Assembly (NCBI GenBank): GCA_033297075.1 | Contig: MU858169.1 | Span: 50,479-114,478 of the forward strand | Reading direction: 5' to 3' | Length of the DNA: 64,000 nt | Source of the DNA: Rhypophila decipiens | Lineage: Eukaryota; Ascomycota; Sordariomycetes; Sordariales; Naviculisporaceae | Translations under genes and position numbers: made by a program | Part shown: positions 34,737-45,860 of the stretch, one piece after another | Numbering within the stretch: the first letter of the stretch is position 1 | Layout: each line of letters opens with the position of its first letter | Notes under the pieces: generated by a model | What the model was told of the DNA's origin: nothing | Databases searched by the model: none | What the model saw: the letters and a program-made list of their open reading frames with translations, nothing else

Positions 34737-35598
34737 ATTTCCTTTTGTGGGGGTGGGAAACGAATGATGCCAGGTTCCGGTTGGGGACTTGTACCGATTT
34801 GGTGAGATGACTGTTGGAGGATAGGGGAAGCTACTCTGGTGCTTATATGTGTCGGTTCCAGAAGAAATTCCCCACTCACTCAATACGTCTCAGACGAGAC
34901 AGACCGACGAGATTATCATTAAAGCATTATTTCCTTGGGTGTTTTCTTTTGTTTTTTGTTTGCTTTCTGGAGTTCAAGTGTTGGAGAGAGGACGCGGGTT
35001 GGCTTTGTTGTTCGACTAGCTAGGTATATCAGTGTACTAGATTCACTGCCCAAAGCAACAAGAAGGCATTCATCCTTCCTAGTCGTGTTTCCTTTTTTGT
35101 TCTCTTATTTTGTGACCAGTTGTCAACTCTTACAGTCAGTGGTCATACACGGGGATCGGTTCAAGTACTAATCTCTGATCACTCTGATGGTGTTTTATTT
35201 TCACGCCGGCTGGTGGGCCATGTATACGGGCTAATGGCAGAGAAGACTGGACAGGAGACAAACAATTTCCAATAAACAAAAATGGCAATTCAATATGGCC
35301 AGGTACTATAATACTGTCAAAAGAAACAAATCTCGTTCGCTTGAAATCCGTCCAACCAAAACTCCCAATCCAATGATGTTAAATCCGTCTTGCATAGTAT
35401 ACATGTTTTCGTAAAGCCCGTTCCGATAATGACGCCGTTGAGGTCGTTCAAATGTTGAAATATTTCCCCCTATCGCTCGCTTGTTAAATAGCAAGACCCA
35501 AGATTATTATTACTGATCATACAGCACACCCCATTTACACCCCCTCCGCCCAGTGTTTTTCGATCTCTACGAAGGAAGAGCTAGCCGACAAGCAAAGC
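34737..35598. other. spacer between convergent genes
   Basis: 862 bases with T-rich 3' untranslated character. No ORF of interest. Confidence 0.6.
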
Positions 35599-36273
35599 TT
35601 ACTTGAGGTCGGGGAACTTGCGCAGGTAATGGCTCGGACACTCATATCCGGCGGGGTTCTTGTCGAGGTAGAGCTGGTGGTAATCTTCGGCGTCCCACCA
35701 CTGCTTGGCGGGGAGGATCTCGGTGACGATCTTGCCGTGCCACCACTGCTCGTTGGCTTTTTTCGTGATCTCCCTCGCGATGGTCTCTTGCTCGGGGGAG
35801 TGGTAAAAGATCCCGCTGCGGTATTGGGTTCCTCGGTCGGGACCTTGTTGGTTGGATGTGGTCGGGTCGTGCATCCTGTAGAAAAAGTCTAGGATCTGGG
35901 AGTAGGTTATTTTGTTGGGGTCGTAGATTATTTGGGTTGCTTCGGCGTCTGTTACATTTAGAGGATGGTTAGTGGGCTTCTTGGGGAGAACAGAGCTGCA
36001 GTGAAGGGAGGGAGACGTACGGCCAGTCTGTCCGGAACATACGGCGCGGTAGGACGGATTGGAGGAGTCGCCGCCGATGTAGCCCACCCGGGCGTCGTAG
36101 AGGCCTTTTCCGCCGAAATGCTTGCGGTACATGTGCTCGACGCCCCAGAAGCAGCCAGCCGCGACGGTGGCTTTTTCAGCGCCCTCCGGGATGGTGACCG
36201 GGGCGGTGCTCATCGTGGCGGACTGAGTGAATGGACGGAGGAGGCGGGATAGAATGGAAGATGGAGATGACAT
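35599..36273 (-). CDS. msrA: peptide methionine-S-sulfoxide reductase
   Basis: Two exons (36273-36021, 35948-35599) give 200 residues. The intron splits the His codon of GQTGHAEATQ (C|AC), a highly conserved MsrA stretch, which fixes the junction. The catalytic GCFWG motif (nucleophile Cys followed by Phe-Trp) is at about residues 40-44. It is followed by the usual GYxGG and YDPxxI segments and GTQYRSGIFY. The enzyme reduces methionine-S-sulfoxide in proteins and free methionine. The first 20 residues (SILSRLLRPFTQSATM) are basic and hydroxylated, like a short mitochondrial presequence. A second Met at residue 21 could give a cytosolic form, so dual targeting by alternative starts is possible. 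Confidence 0.93.
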   Translation of the reverse strand: MSSPSSILSRLLRPFTQSATMSTAPVTIPEGAEKATVAAGCFWGVEHMYRKHFGGKGLYDARVGYIGGDSSNPSYRAVCSGQTGRTSPSLHCSSVLPKKPTNHPLNVTDAEATQIIYDPNKITYSQILDFFYRMHDPTTSNQQGPDRGTQYRSGIFYHSPEQETIAREITKKANEQWWHGKIVTEILPAKQWWDAEDYHQLYLDKNPAGYECPSHYLRKFPDLK

Positions 36274-39250
36274 TCAGGCTTTCGATGACCGAGTAACAGT
36301 TGAATTCGAGATGTTTTGGGAAGTAGATGAGGATAGGAAGCTTTATTCGAGCGCAAAGAGTTGCGATTTCGCGATCTATCGAGCTAGATCCCGGTCAATT
36401 TGCGGGGGAGATGGATTCTTTGCGATGGCGACAGGTGGGACTGAGGTTGCGTTGGAGGAGTTCAGGTACTGATAAATGGAGTCGGTGAGAAGTGTGTCAC
36501 AAAAGGTGAGGAAGCTCTTGAAGGAAGTTAAGAAGCTGCTTATATACGATAACTAGGTATGTCCGGCTCTGTTTGAGGCGATTTCCCCAAAGTTCTCGAT
36601 TCCAAATCCCAAAGCTGACCTTTGGTGAGCTCCCCTGATCGATCGAGGTGGTGACGTTGTGAGGGGCTGAGGGGTCAGTGGCTGCAGTGCTTGTGTGGCC
36701 AATTGGCTGTGGGGAGGTGCTGACAAATGTTGGAGAATTCCAAATGCCATTCAGACCTCTGCTCAGTGGACCGGATGACAGTGGAGCTTCGGTCAACTCA
36801 CCGCCGACGACCGCTGCGGTCTTGAAAGTCAGACCGGCGGCATTACGGGGTACACCTCTCACGGCTGTTCACATAATCTCTTACAGACGAGTTACTAGAC
36901 CTTCACAAATCTGGCACATGGTCTTGCCAATGTGCTTCATCCTCCTACTCTAGATAAATTCCCGGTCTATCTTTCTGTGTTTTTAGAGGACGTGTTTTCT
37001 TTGACCACGCCCTGAGCCGAGAGAAGTTCTCTCCGCTTGAACTTTCGGGATGTCTTCTTCTTTCTGTTTGATCACCGTCAATTGAGGACCTTTGATCACT
37101 TTTACCGAAAACTGTCCCTGGACAACAGTTCCACATCTCACCGGGATCTTACCAATTTATCATCAGTTTGTTGCCATGCTGAGTTTCCGGTTTGACATCT
37201 GGATTCTTTGAGCACCTACTCTCGCGACCGGCTTACTTGGCGAAGGCTCAAAACAGGGCCGGACACTGCGAGTCTGGGACACACATTCGGTGTTGAGACA
37301 TGGCGGTCCGCATGCAGGAACAATTGATCTAAGTGGCTTCTATGAGCCTGAGGAATACGCCTGAGGAATAGCTCATGTCGACTTTCCATTTGGACGCTGA
37401 TAATATCAGTCGTTCAGGAAGGTTTGGTCAATCTGTGCAGGAGCAACAAATCCTATTTCGTCCCCTCGCGTCGACACGCCCAGGCTCTTTCGAAGCGCTA
37501 ATATTGCAGTGTCGGGCCAATTTCTCTTTCTTGGAGCCCCGGATAGACTGGAGACTGGCTCAGGGAGACTGTGATGAGTCCGTATTCACCCGAAGCTGAG
37601 TGGAAAGCACGTCGTTCTCTGGGATTTCAGCATCTCCCATTTCCTGAGTAATTAACAACAGTCAAACAAAGGATGATCAGTGGGAGTAGCAGCGTTTCAT
37701 CTCGAGGGAAATACCAGAGAGCGGGAGACTTTCAGCCGCTCTGAATAGGGCCTTGTGCGGTTGGCCACTGGAAAACATTGTCAACATGTTCGTGTCATCA
37801 AACGCGCGATATCTTGAGGTCGCAACCCGAATACCGGAGAGGGACATCAGAAGCATGCCAGGCTGCCCGATCTGAACATCGAGGGCAACATCCGCCAAGG
37901 GATGGGGGGACGACGAATTGGACCCCCGCCCCGATCGCGGGAACCGGGGGCTTCCCGAACCCTGTGCCAGCGGCCAGCCACTCGTATTGAAGCGATATCA
38001 AACTCGACCAGGTTGATGTTTGGTCTTTGAGAAGAAGCGCTGCACTTTTTCTTACACGCACATCGATGAAGAAAGCCGTCTCTTGGCTAGCCCTGCATGG
38101 GCACTTGGGCAACTTCACCTCGCCACGGTGATTGATCGTGGGGGAATAACATTTCCGCGACACCAGCCCTTACTCTTTTCCCCAATGAAGAACGCCACTG
38201 CCGAGCTGTGTGGGGGAGGAGCGTCAGTGATGAACCAATGAGCACAATGAAAACGCGTTCAAAGGGTCCAGCATGGCGCCCATCTGCCTTGTGGCTTGGG
38301 TCACAGCTGTGAGATAGGGTAACACGGCACCGAGGGCGTGATTTGAGAATACTCATCCGGAGGAAGAAAGGACTCGGGATGCCGTCCTTCGATGCATGTC
38401 TTGCCCGAACGCATCATCCGAAAATCCCCGATCCACAACCGTTGAAGATTCTCCGGATAGCAACATGCGGGCGGGTCTCTTACCTAACGAAAAGAACAAG
38501 GCCAGGAACAAGCACGGAACGAGACAGGCGACAGAAAGCTTCGCTGCCTTGGCCGGACCCGACAATGGACTCGTCTTTTTACGTCTCAAGATTTCGTGTG
38601 TCGCAAAGTGAGCAATAGCTTCTGATTGGGGCTCGATAACGATGGCTCTCGGCGAAGCTCGGCAGCTCTTGGCCGACTGCTCGGCGCGGGTGAAGGAACG
38701 GGCCCACCAAGACACCAACAGCCCTCCTTCGCGGCATTAGAGCGCCTTGGCCGCATCACGAACCATCCCCAATGCGACTTTGTATCTTCCATGGCTGCAG
38801 CATCACATTCTGGTGCCCAGCAACATTGGAATTTCAGGAATCAGCAAAGATGCGACGCGGATCCGCCCTCCACGCCAAGTGAGCATCTTGCCATTCCCGT
38901 ACATCCTCATCTGCGTCCAGCCTCGCACCTGGGTCTGTTATCTCGAGGTGCCTTATCTCTTGGTATTTGCAGTGACAATGGAGGACTGGTCTAGCCAATG
39001 CCGTGGCTCGCTCAGTCAGTTGCTGCTGATATCGAGAGATTCGAGACCCTGGATATCAATCAACCCCAGATAGCGGCAAGACTCTCACCATGGATATAAG
39101 AGACAATGTCCTGCGCCGATCGCCCGAAGTGAGATGTTTGACTCAACACACGACGACCACGGCAGGAAACCAAGAAAGCGCCTCGCACCAGCATTGTAAT
39201 CCGCCTGCGCACGTGTCGACCCGATCTGAGACATCTCAACATCGCCCACC
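36274..39250. other. 3 kb spacer; right part is the upstream region of the urea permease
   Basis: No convincing gene. An ATG at 39090 opens a 60-codon frame to 39272 that overlaps the DUR3 start out of frame. AGATAG motifs, the core of NIT2/AreA-type GATA sites, lie at 38312-38317 and 39068-39073, and a CACGTG at about 39209. Urea permeases are usually under nitrogen control, so GATA regulation is plausible but unproven. Confidence 0.5.
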
Positions 39251-41659
39251 ATGGATTCTGGCCCGGTGTTGAACCAGGGATGGGGCTACGGCCTCATCAT
39301 TGGGCTGGGCGTTTTGTTTGCGTACGTCGTCCGGGGAGTCAAAATGACGAGAATGCCAGGCCGTTGCTAACCCGGTACAGGGTCTTCATGATTGTCATCA
39401 CTTGGTCACTGAAGCGATACAACTATGAGCTCCAGACCTCCGAGATGTTCTCCACTGCCGGTCGTACCCTCAAGTCTGGTCTCGTTGCTACCTCTGTCAC
39501 CTCTACCTGGACATGGGCGGCCACATTGCTTCAGAGTTCGGCTGTGGCTTACAAATAGTATGGTCTCTGTTCACCTTTTGTCGAGAGAGCCTCTGCTGAC
39601 CCGGACCAGTGGTGTTTCCGGTCCCTTTTGGTATGCCTCTGGCGCGACAGTACAGATTATTCTGTTTGCGACCTTGGCCATTGAGCTTAAGCGGCGCGCG
39701 CCCAATGCCCACACTTGTAGGGCTCGCCCCAGATATAATGGCCTTGAGGGCTCCAGCTGACCCATTACACAGTCCTCGAGGTTGTCAAGGCCCGCTATGG
39801 CCCCACTACACACATGGTCTACATCGTATTCTGCTGCTTCTGCAACATTCTGGTGACGGCCATGCTTCTCACCGGTGGTTCCGCTGTCATCAACAACCTG
39901 ACGGGCGCGCCAGTTGCTGCAGCTGTCTTTCTTTTCCCGCTTGGTGTTGTCGCTTATACCCTCTTTGGAGGTATCAAGGCCACCTTCATCACGGACTACA
40001 TCAACTCCCTGGTCATCATCCTCATCATCTTCCTCTTCTCATTCACTGTCTACGCGACCAACGATATCCTTGGCTCGCCTGGCCGTGTGTGGGAGATTCT
40101 CACCAAACTTGCTGCTGAAAGGCCGCTTGACGGCAATGCTGGCGGCAGCTACCTGACCATGAAGTCGCAGGGCGGCGGTATGTTCCCAAAACCCATGACA
40201 ACCGTTATCTGTCTGTGCGTACTGACGTTCTGCAATAGCCGAGTTTTTCATCATCAACATCGTTGGCAACTTCGGCACCGTGTTCCTCGACAACGGCTAC
40301 TACAACAAGGCCATCTCGGCGTCTCCTGTCGATGCCCTTCCCGGCTACGTCATGGGGTATGCAGTCCCTTCTGTTCTCTAGCTTGATGCACAAGGCTAAC
40401 ACTCTCAACAGCGGTATCGCCTGGTTCGCCATCCCATGGCTGACTGCCACCACCATGGGCTTGGCTGGCTTGGCCCTCGAGCAGTACCCTGTCTGGCCTA
40501 CCTATCCCAACCGCCTTCCAAAGGCCGATGTTGATGCTGGTCTCGTCCTTCCCAATGCAGCTGTTGCTCTGCTTGGACAGGGTGGTGGTATTGCTACCTT
40601 GTTCCTTGCCGTAAGTTCTGCCCTCAATCCTGACATGGCTCTTGAGACACATCCTGACCACCATTCCAGTTCATGGCCATCATGAGCACGTACTCGTCGG
40701 AACTGATTGCTGTCTCTTCGATCGTCACCTACGACATCTACAAGACGTACATCAACCCCAATGCGACCGGCAAGCAGCTGATGCGCGTCAACTACATCGG
40801 CATGGTCTGCTTCGCTCTTTTCATGGCTGCCTTCGCCACCGCCCTCTACTACATTGGCATCTCAATGGGTTACCTCTACGTCATGATGGGCGTCATCATC
40901 TCCTCGGCCGTCCTCCCGGCCACCCTCACGCTCCTCTGGGCCGACCAGTCCTGGGCGGCTGCGACCTTTGCGCCCATCATCGGCTTCATCTGCTCCGTCA
41001 CGTCTTGGCTCGTGCGCACCAAGATCGTGTACGGCGAGCTCACCGTCGACACGACCGGCTCCAACGACCCCATGCTCGTCGGCAACATCGTCTCGCTGCT
41101 TTCCCCCGTCGTCGTCATCCCGCTCCTAACCTACCTACCCCCCTTCAAGCCGCAAAAGTACGACTGGCAGTCGATGCTCAACATCCGCAAGGTCGACGAC
41201 CACGACATCGCCGATGAGGCGCACGTCGATCTCGAACGCGTCCCTGGCGAGCACCGTCCCACTGGCATCGATCCGGAGCAAGAGCAGGTCAAGCTTGCCA
41301 AGGCGGCCAAAATTGCCCGCTGGCTCACTGTCGGACTCACCCTCTCCCTTCTGGTTCTCTGGCCTATGCCCATGTTTGGATCCGGCTACGTGTTTAGCAA
41401 GGGCTTCTTCACCGGCTGGGTCGTTGTTGGTATCCTTTGGCTATTTGTGTCGACGGGTATATGCGTCTTCTTGCCGCTGTTTGAGTCGCGATCGACCATT
41501 GCCCGGACGACAAGGATGATGTTCAAGGATCTTCTTGGGCTCGGCAAGGGTGGAAGGAAGATGGAGGAGACGGAGGGTGAGGTTGTTGAGGCGGCGCCTG
41601 GGACGGAAACCCCGACCAAGGAGAAACTGGCTGATGTTGGTGTGAAGAGCGCCGATTGA
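39251..41659 (+). CDS. dur3: urea active transporter (solute:sodium symporter family)
   Basis: Seven exons (39251-39321, 39381-39557, 39610-39716, 39773-40177, 40239-40356, 40412-40610, 40670-41659) give 688 residues. All six junctions are GT-AG and keep the frame. The protein has about fifteen membrane segments. Family stretches include [22 protein letters not shown] and [11 protein letters not shown] in the substrate region, [14 protein letters not shown], and [17 protein letters not shown], as well as [18 protein letters not shown] around TM9-10. This matches the fungal Dur3 urea/H+ symporters of the plasma membrane, which may also carry polyamines in yeast. The C-terminal tail (about residues 615-688) is cytosolic and charged. 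No urease or urea amidolyase gene is in the window. An out-of-frame upstream ORF overlaps the start. Confidence 0.93.
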
Positions 41660-42031
41660 CAGTAGCTGTGATGGGACACTCCTGCGGAGGGAAGGGGCGC
41701 AGGGAAGATGCTCCACCGGTGAGGAGGAAATTTTACTTGTAGTAGTACATCATTTTTACAAGCTCATACCAATATTGGTAATATACCACGTCTTGTTCCA
41801 TCTTTTTTGATGATGAAGCTTTATTCTTGGTTTTTTTGGTCGTGATGCAAGACTACGTCACTTCGAGTCGTGTACGAACTCAACTTTGAGCATAAACTCT
41901 ATTTGTTCAATTCGAACGCCAAAATCACAAGGAAATACCACGTCTTGTTTGACCACGTTTTTTTCTTGCCAATGTTATGCATCTTGTGGTGAGAAGGAAC
42001 ACAGCACGAACAGGGCTCATCATCACCTCCG
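41660..42031. other. short spacer after DUR3
   Basis: AT-rich 3' sequence with several homopolymer T runs. No gene seen. Confidence 0.5.
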
Positions 42032-42367
42032 AGTTTGCCAGGCAAGTGCGACTACTTTACGGGTACGGATGCTACTCGGCGTCGATCACCTGGGGTCCCA
42101 ACGCCCCATTGACCGGCACCAACATTTGGATTTCTCACAAGATTAGCAACTTTATCCCCGGCATGAGATAAAAGCTCTACATCCCGGCGCGGGCTAGTAT
42201 GAATACTGGCGGAGTGTATAACTGCGGCATCCTTATCGAAATGACTGGCCCCACTGGTAACTTTCGTTCGTCGGTAGATCCTATGGCTACAGCACATCTT
42301 GGGTGCCGGTGCAGGGTTGGTGACGGCTCCATCCACGGTTGCCGACCACTACTTTAGCATACCGTGA
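42032..42367 (+). pseudogene. relic of a secreted jelly-roll/carbohydrate-binding-like domain
   Basis: The plus strand reads GYGCYSASITWGP and IWISHKISNFIPGMR, then a TAA at 42169-42171. The same frame then continues as KLYIPARASMNTGGVYNCGI. Further on, the likely continuation YGYSTSWVPVQ lies in another frame, and TAPSTVADHYFSIP in a third, before a TGA at 42365-42367. The order 'ITNLxPGxxYxLxxxARxS...C' followed by 'YSTSWVPV' and 'ADxYFS' is the layout of fungal beta-sandwich carbohydrate-binding repeats in secreted proteins. One stop and two frame changes in 330 bases indicate a decayed gene. No signal peptide was found upstream. Family assignment is tentative. Confidence 0.45.
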
Positions 42368-42414
42368 CAACAATCCAATGCTTGGCTCTCTCAAGACATG
42401 CCATGACCGACCTC

Positions 42415-44853
42415 TCACTCAATGGTGATGACATATCGCAAGTCCGAATTCCCCGACTCGGGCACATCGACCCGTGCACACTCGGCTTCCGCAGTCGAGG
42501 CTCCGACCTCCCGCAGCACCTCTAGGAACACGAGACACTTCTCCGAATCATGCTCCCGTTCAAAGTCCTTATTAGGATACGACATATGAGACATCCTAAA
42601 GGCACCAACCCGCCGGAACCGACCCCTTGCGCCGACCCCGCCACAGCACTGGAGGACCATGCCGACTACCTCCATACCAACGTTCCACTCCTCTGGTTCT
42701 TTAATTTCATGGTTCTTTTCCTTCTCCTCCTTCCTTGTGTCAGCTGTCTCGTGCCCATTTCCCACGCGGGCGCCCGTCTCGCCATAAACGATGGGCACTA
42801 GGTACAGCGCCTCATCCGGGCGGACATCTTCCCCGGAACAGTCCAACAAGACGCCGAAGTACTCCCGCCGGCCGCTTAACCGGTCGACACGCACAGGCTG
42901 ACGGGTCTCGGTCCAGTCGGCCTCTCCTAAGACAACGGCACCATCACCATCATCATGACCCTCGACAACCAGCCACCCACGAACCATGCCCTCGCAGGCA
43001 AACGTCAACTCACCCCTAGTGACGGCCCCAAACGGATCCGGCCCCGCAGGCGTCGTCCACACATCCACCACCCGTAGAAATTTCATCGCCCGCCCCATCA
43101 GCTCGTCCTCTTCCCAATGCGGACTGAACCTGGCCGGCCCATCCACAGCCGCCCAGCTCCAGCTAGGCGCGCGCCACTCCCTCGGCCTGGGCCTCCTCCT
43201 CTTCCGCTTTTGCGCAACCCACCAACCCAGCTGCAATAGAAACCTCTCGCGCCACATACCCGCCAAATATTGGTCGTGGCGGTTGTTATCCCCAAGCTTA
43301 GCAGCAGCAGTAGCAGCGACGTGCTGGGCACGGGCAATACCCGCCAGCGCAGGCAACTTGTCCCCCGGCACCGTCATCCTCGTCGCCGTGTACTTTTCCA
43401 CGATATGCAACCAGTTCCAGCCGCCCCGGCCGACCCCCCTCCCGCAGACAAGGTATGCTGGTCCCAGACGGCCCGGGAAACCGTCAGGCAGAGAGTCCGA
43501 TCCGACGCTCGACCGGCACTCCCAGAAGAGTCCCTCGCGGCCGCCGCCGCCCGTTCCTAGGTGGAGAGTCCGAGGCGCGAGGAGCTTCTCCTGCAGCGCC
43601 CAGGCCCGGCGCGCGAGCCGGGTATTGGCGACGTAGTCTTCGTAGACAGCGGGGCTGTGGAAGTTCTGGACGCACGTCGCCGAGGCAAGATGAGGGCGGG
43701 TGACACGCGCGCAGAAGCCCCCGCTGTTTCTATTCTGGGAGACGGCCGCGGCGGGCTTCATTGTCTTCTTCTGCGCCAGTGGCGACTCTAATGAGAAGAG
43801 GCTGCCATGCACGCTGCGGGTCCACGACGCGGCCAGGTTAATGGTGGCGGACCCGTACACGGAGCGCATGCGCCCGGCCTCGCGCAGCCAGTCCGTGTTG
43901 TCTGGTTCGTGCTGGATGATGCAAAGAGCGTCGATCCAGATGTGGCCGAGGTTGAGTTTTGTCGTAATGTGGATGGCGTCCTGGAAGGTCTGTGGGAGGA
44001 GGTCAAGGGGGATGGACGAGTGGAAGGCGTCGTAGTTAGCGGCGGTTAGTCGGGTGAAGTCTGCCGTGCCCCAGCGGTAGCTGAGGGACGCATACGGCGG
44101 GAGTGTGTCCATGGAGGCGGTCGAGACGAGTTTGACCTTGCCAGTGTCGTGGTCGATGGCGACGAGTCGGGAAGGGCGCTCGTGCTGCTGCGGCTGCCTT
44201 TCAATGCGGCAGTGCTCGTGGGATGATAGGCAGGTGGCGAGCCACCTCTGGGCCACCTCGACCGGGCCGAGGCCCTCCTTCCAGAGTTGACCTGCCGTGG
44301 GGGGCATGACGTGTGACACGAACTTGGCGGTCTCGGCATGGGTGCAGTGAAAGGCCATCTTGAGCGGATAGTTGATCCACAGGATCGAGGTTCCTGGATA
44401 CCATTCTTCGATCATGAGGGCTGCTGTGCCGCTGTCTTTAACGAGCTGCAGCCGTCGCTCGATTTTGCGGAACGTAACCAGGCGGCCCTCGACCTTGAGC
44501 CGCGTTAGGAGGAACGCGCAGAACTTACACCCGCTCCGCGCGGTGGCTTCGATCTCGCACGTGTGAAGGGGCCGGGCGACCGCGCACATCCGGTGCTTGG
44601 CCCTCAGGTCAGGCCAGTTATCGAGGACGTGGCGGCATTTAGCGCAGAGGCCGACGCCATGGTCAATGTCGGTAGTAGGGACCAAGCGTTGGATGTGCTG
44701 CTCGATCTCGGTGTCGTCCAAGTCGTCGGCTTCGACTGCGCGCACTACGGCGGACTGGGCGCATATTTCCGTTGGATCCTCGGCCAGGTAGTCTTGATAC
44801 CAGGTCTCGAGCGCAATGGCACTGGGAGATTCCGGAGCACCCTGCGGTTCCAT
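42415..44853 (-). CDS. heterokaryon-incompatibility (HET) domain protein
   Basis: A single exon of 812 residues. A Cys pair CAKC at 70-73 and a second, CKFC, at about 109-112 form the usual leader. The HET domain spans about residues 253-410. It has the diagnostic YASLSYRWGT at 254, LPQTFQDAIHITTKLNLGHIWIDALCIIQ at about 286-313, and RMRSVYGSATINLAAS at 328-343. The C-terminal half is variable, as in other members. HET proteins trigger cell death after fusion of unlike strains or act in self/non-self sensing. A partner (NLR or STAND protein) is not present in the window. The start ATG at 44853-44851 is the first in frame. Flanks are a decayed gene on one side and AT-rich sequence on the other. 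Confidence 0.92.
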   Translation of the reverse strand: MEPQGAPESPSAIALETWYQDYLAEDPTEICAQSAVVRAVEADDLDDTEIEQHIQRLVPTTDIDHGVGLCAKCRHVLDNWPDLRAKHRMCAVARPLHTCEIEATARSGCKFCAFLLTRLKVEGRLVTFRKIERRLQLVKDSGTAALMIEEWYPGTSILWINYPLKMAFHCTHAETAKFVSHVMPPTAGQLWKEGLGPVEVAQRWLATCLSSHEHCRIERQPQQHERPSRLVAIDHDTGKVKLVSTASMDTLPPYASLSYRWGTADFTRLTAANYDAFHSSIPLDLLPQTFQDAIHITTKLNLGHIWIDALCIIQHEPDNTDWLREAGRMRSVYGSATINLAASWTRSVHGSLFSLESPLAQKKTMKPAAAVSQNRNSGGFCARVTRPHLASATCVQNFHSPAVYEDYVANTRLARRAWALQEKLLAPRTLHLGTGGGGREGLFWECRSSVGSDSLPDGFPGRLGPAYLVCGRGVGRGGWNWLHIVEKYTATRMTVPGDKLPALAGIARAQHVAATAAAKLGDNNRHDQYLAGMWRERFLLQLGWWVAQKRKRRRPRPREWRAPSWSWAAVDGPARFSPHWEEDELMGRAMKFLRVVDVWTTPAGPDPFGAVTRGELTFACEGMVRGWLVVEGHDDGDGAVVLGEADWTETRQPVRVDRLSGRREYFGVLLDCSGEDVRPDEALYLVPIVYGETGARVGNGHETADTRKEEKEKNHEIKEPEEWNVGMEVVGMVLQCCGGVGARGRFRRVGAFRMSHMSYPNKDFEREHDSEKCLVFLEVLREVGASTAEAECARVDVPESGNSDLRYVITIE

Positions 44854-45860
44854 TGCGTGGTCGGTTAGGAGAATCAGTCTATCAGAGTGCGGTTTGCATA
44901 CTTGCAGTTATAACTAGGCAGAGAGAAGAGAGCAAAGAGACAGCAAGGTGGAATGAGATGAGTTGAATAAGTCCAGAAAGTTACAAGGTGGACAGGCTGA
45001 AAGCGGTAGGTTTAGCAGAAGTCTAGAGAGGGGTAGCTGATTTGGTATTCTATACTCGTCGGTTGAGCGAGGGGGTTGGGGGCCTTGGCTCAACCCACCA
45101 GTATCTATCCTCCGAGGCTCCGATGCCTACAGCTACGTAACGGGCTAGTGCCTCCTGATGGGACTGAGACCCGTGATGAAAGAACTCATAATAAAAGGGT
45201 TTCGCACTCAGAAGCCGTCTTAGACTTACTGATGTATACATCATTCAGATAATTAATGAGAACCAAGGTAAAGTCTAGCTAGCGGGGGTTCTTATATAAA
45301 ATCTAGGCAAGTAAGGAAGTTTACAGATATACTAAGCAAAAAGTTAATATTTATGTCTTATCAAGTATTTAGGATCGCTTTGAGGACTCATAGGTTATGG
45401 TACTGAGTCTGACCGTGGCTTTATTAGTACCTTTATGATGCGCACAAAACACCCCCAGTTACCAAACAATAATCATTAAGTCAATGTTTGGTCTCTATCT
45501 ACATTAGCTAGCTATCTAATACTCTAAATGAAAGACGAGGATCTGAAGCCCGGCACGGCGAGAAAGAAGCGCTTGGCTGGAAAAGTTGAGAAACTCGAAA
45601 TGTCGCTGAACTCATCTTGGAAATTGGAAGGTGTGATGTGGTAAAATTGAAGAAAAGTCATAATGCACCGTGACGCTGGACCGCTTTAAATCAATGAAAT
45701 CCTGATACATATGCAAGGAAATCGTCGACCAAAAGGAAAAGAAAAAAAAGACAAGAAAACCGAAAGCCCGGTGCCTATTCAGATGGCCTAAACAACCGAA
45801 GCAGCGATGAACTCCAAAGTCCCTATGAACTACTTGTAAATGTTGAAATCAAAGCCGTCA
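44854..45860. other. spacer with an AT-rich stretch
   Basis: No gene. From about 45240 to 45540 the sequence is clearly AT-rich (TTAATATTTATG, AATAATCATTAAG and similar), unlike the surrounding DNA. It could be a mutated transposon remnant or an untranslated region; no element could be named. Confidence 0.5.
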
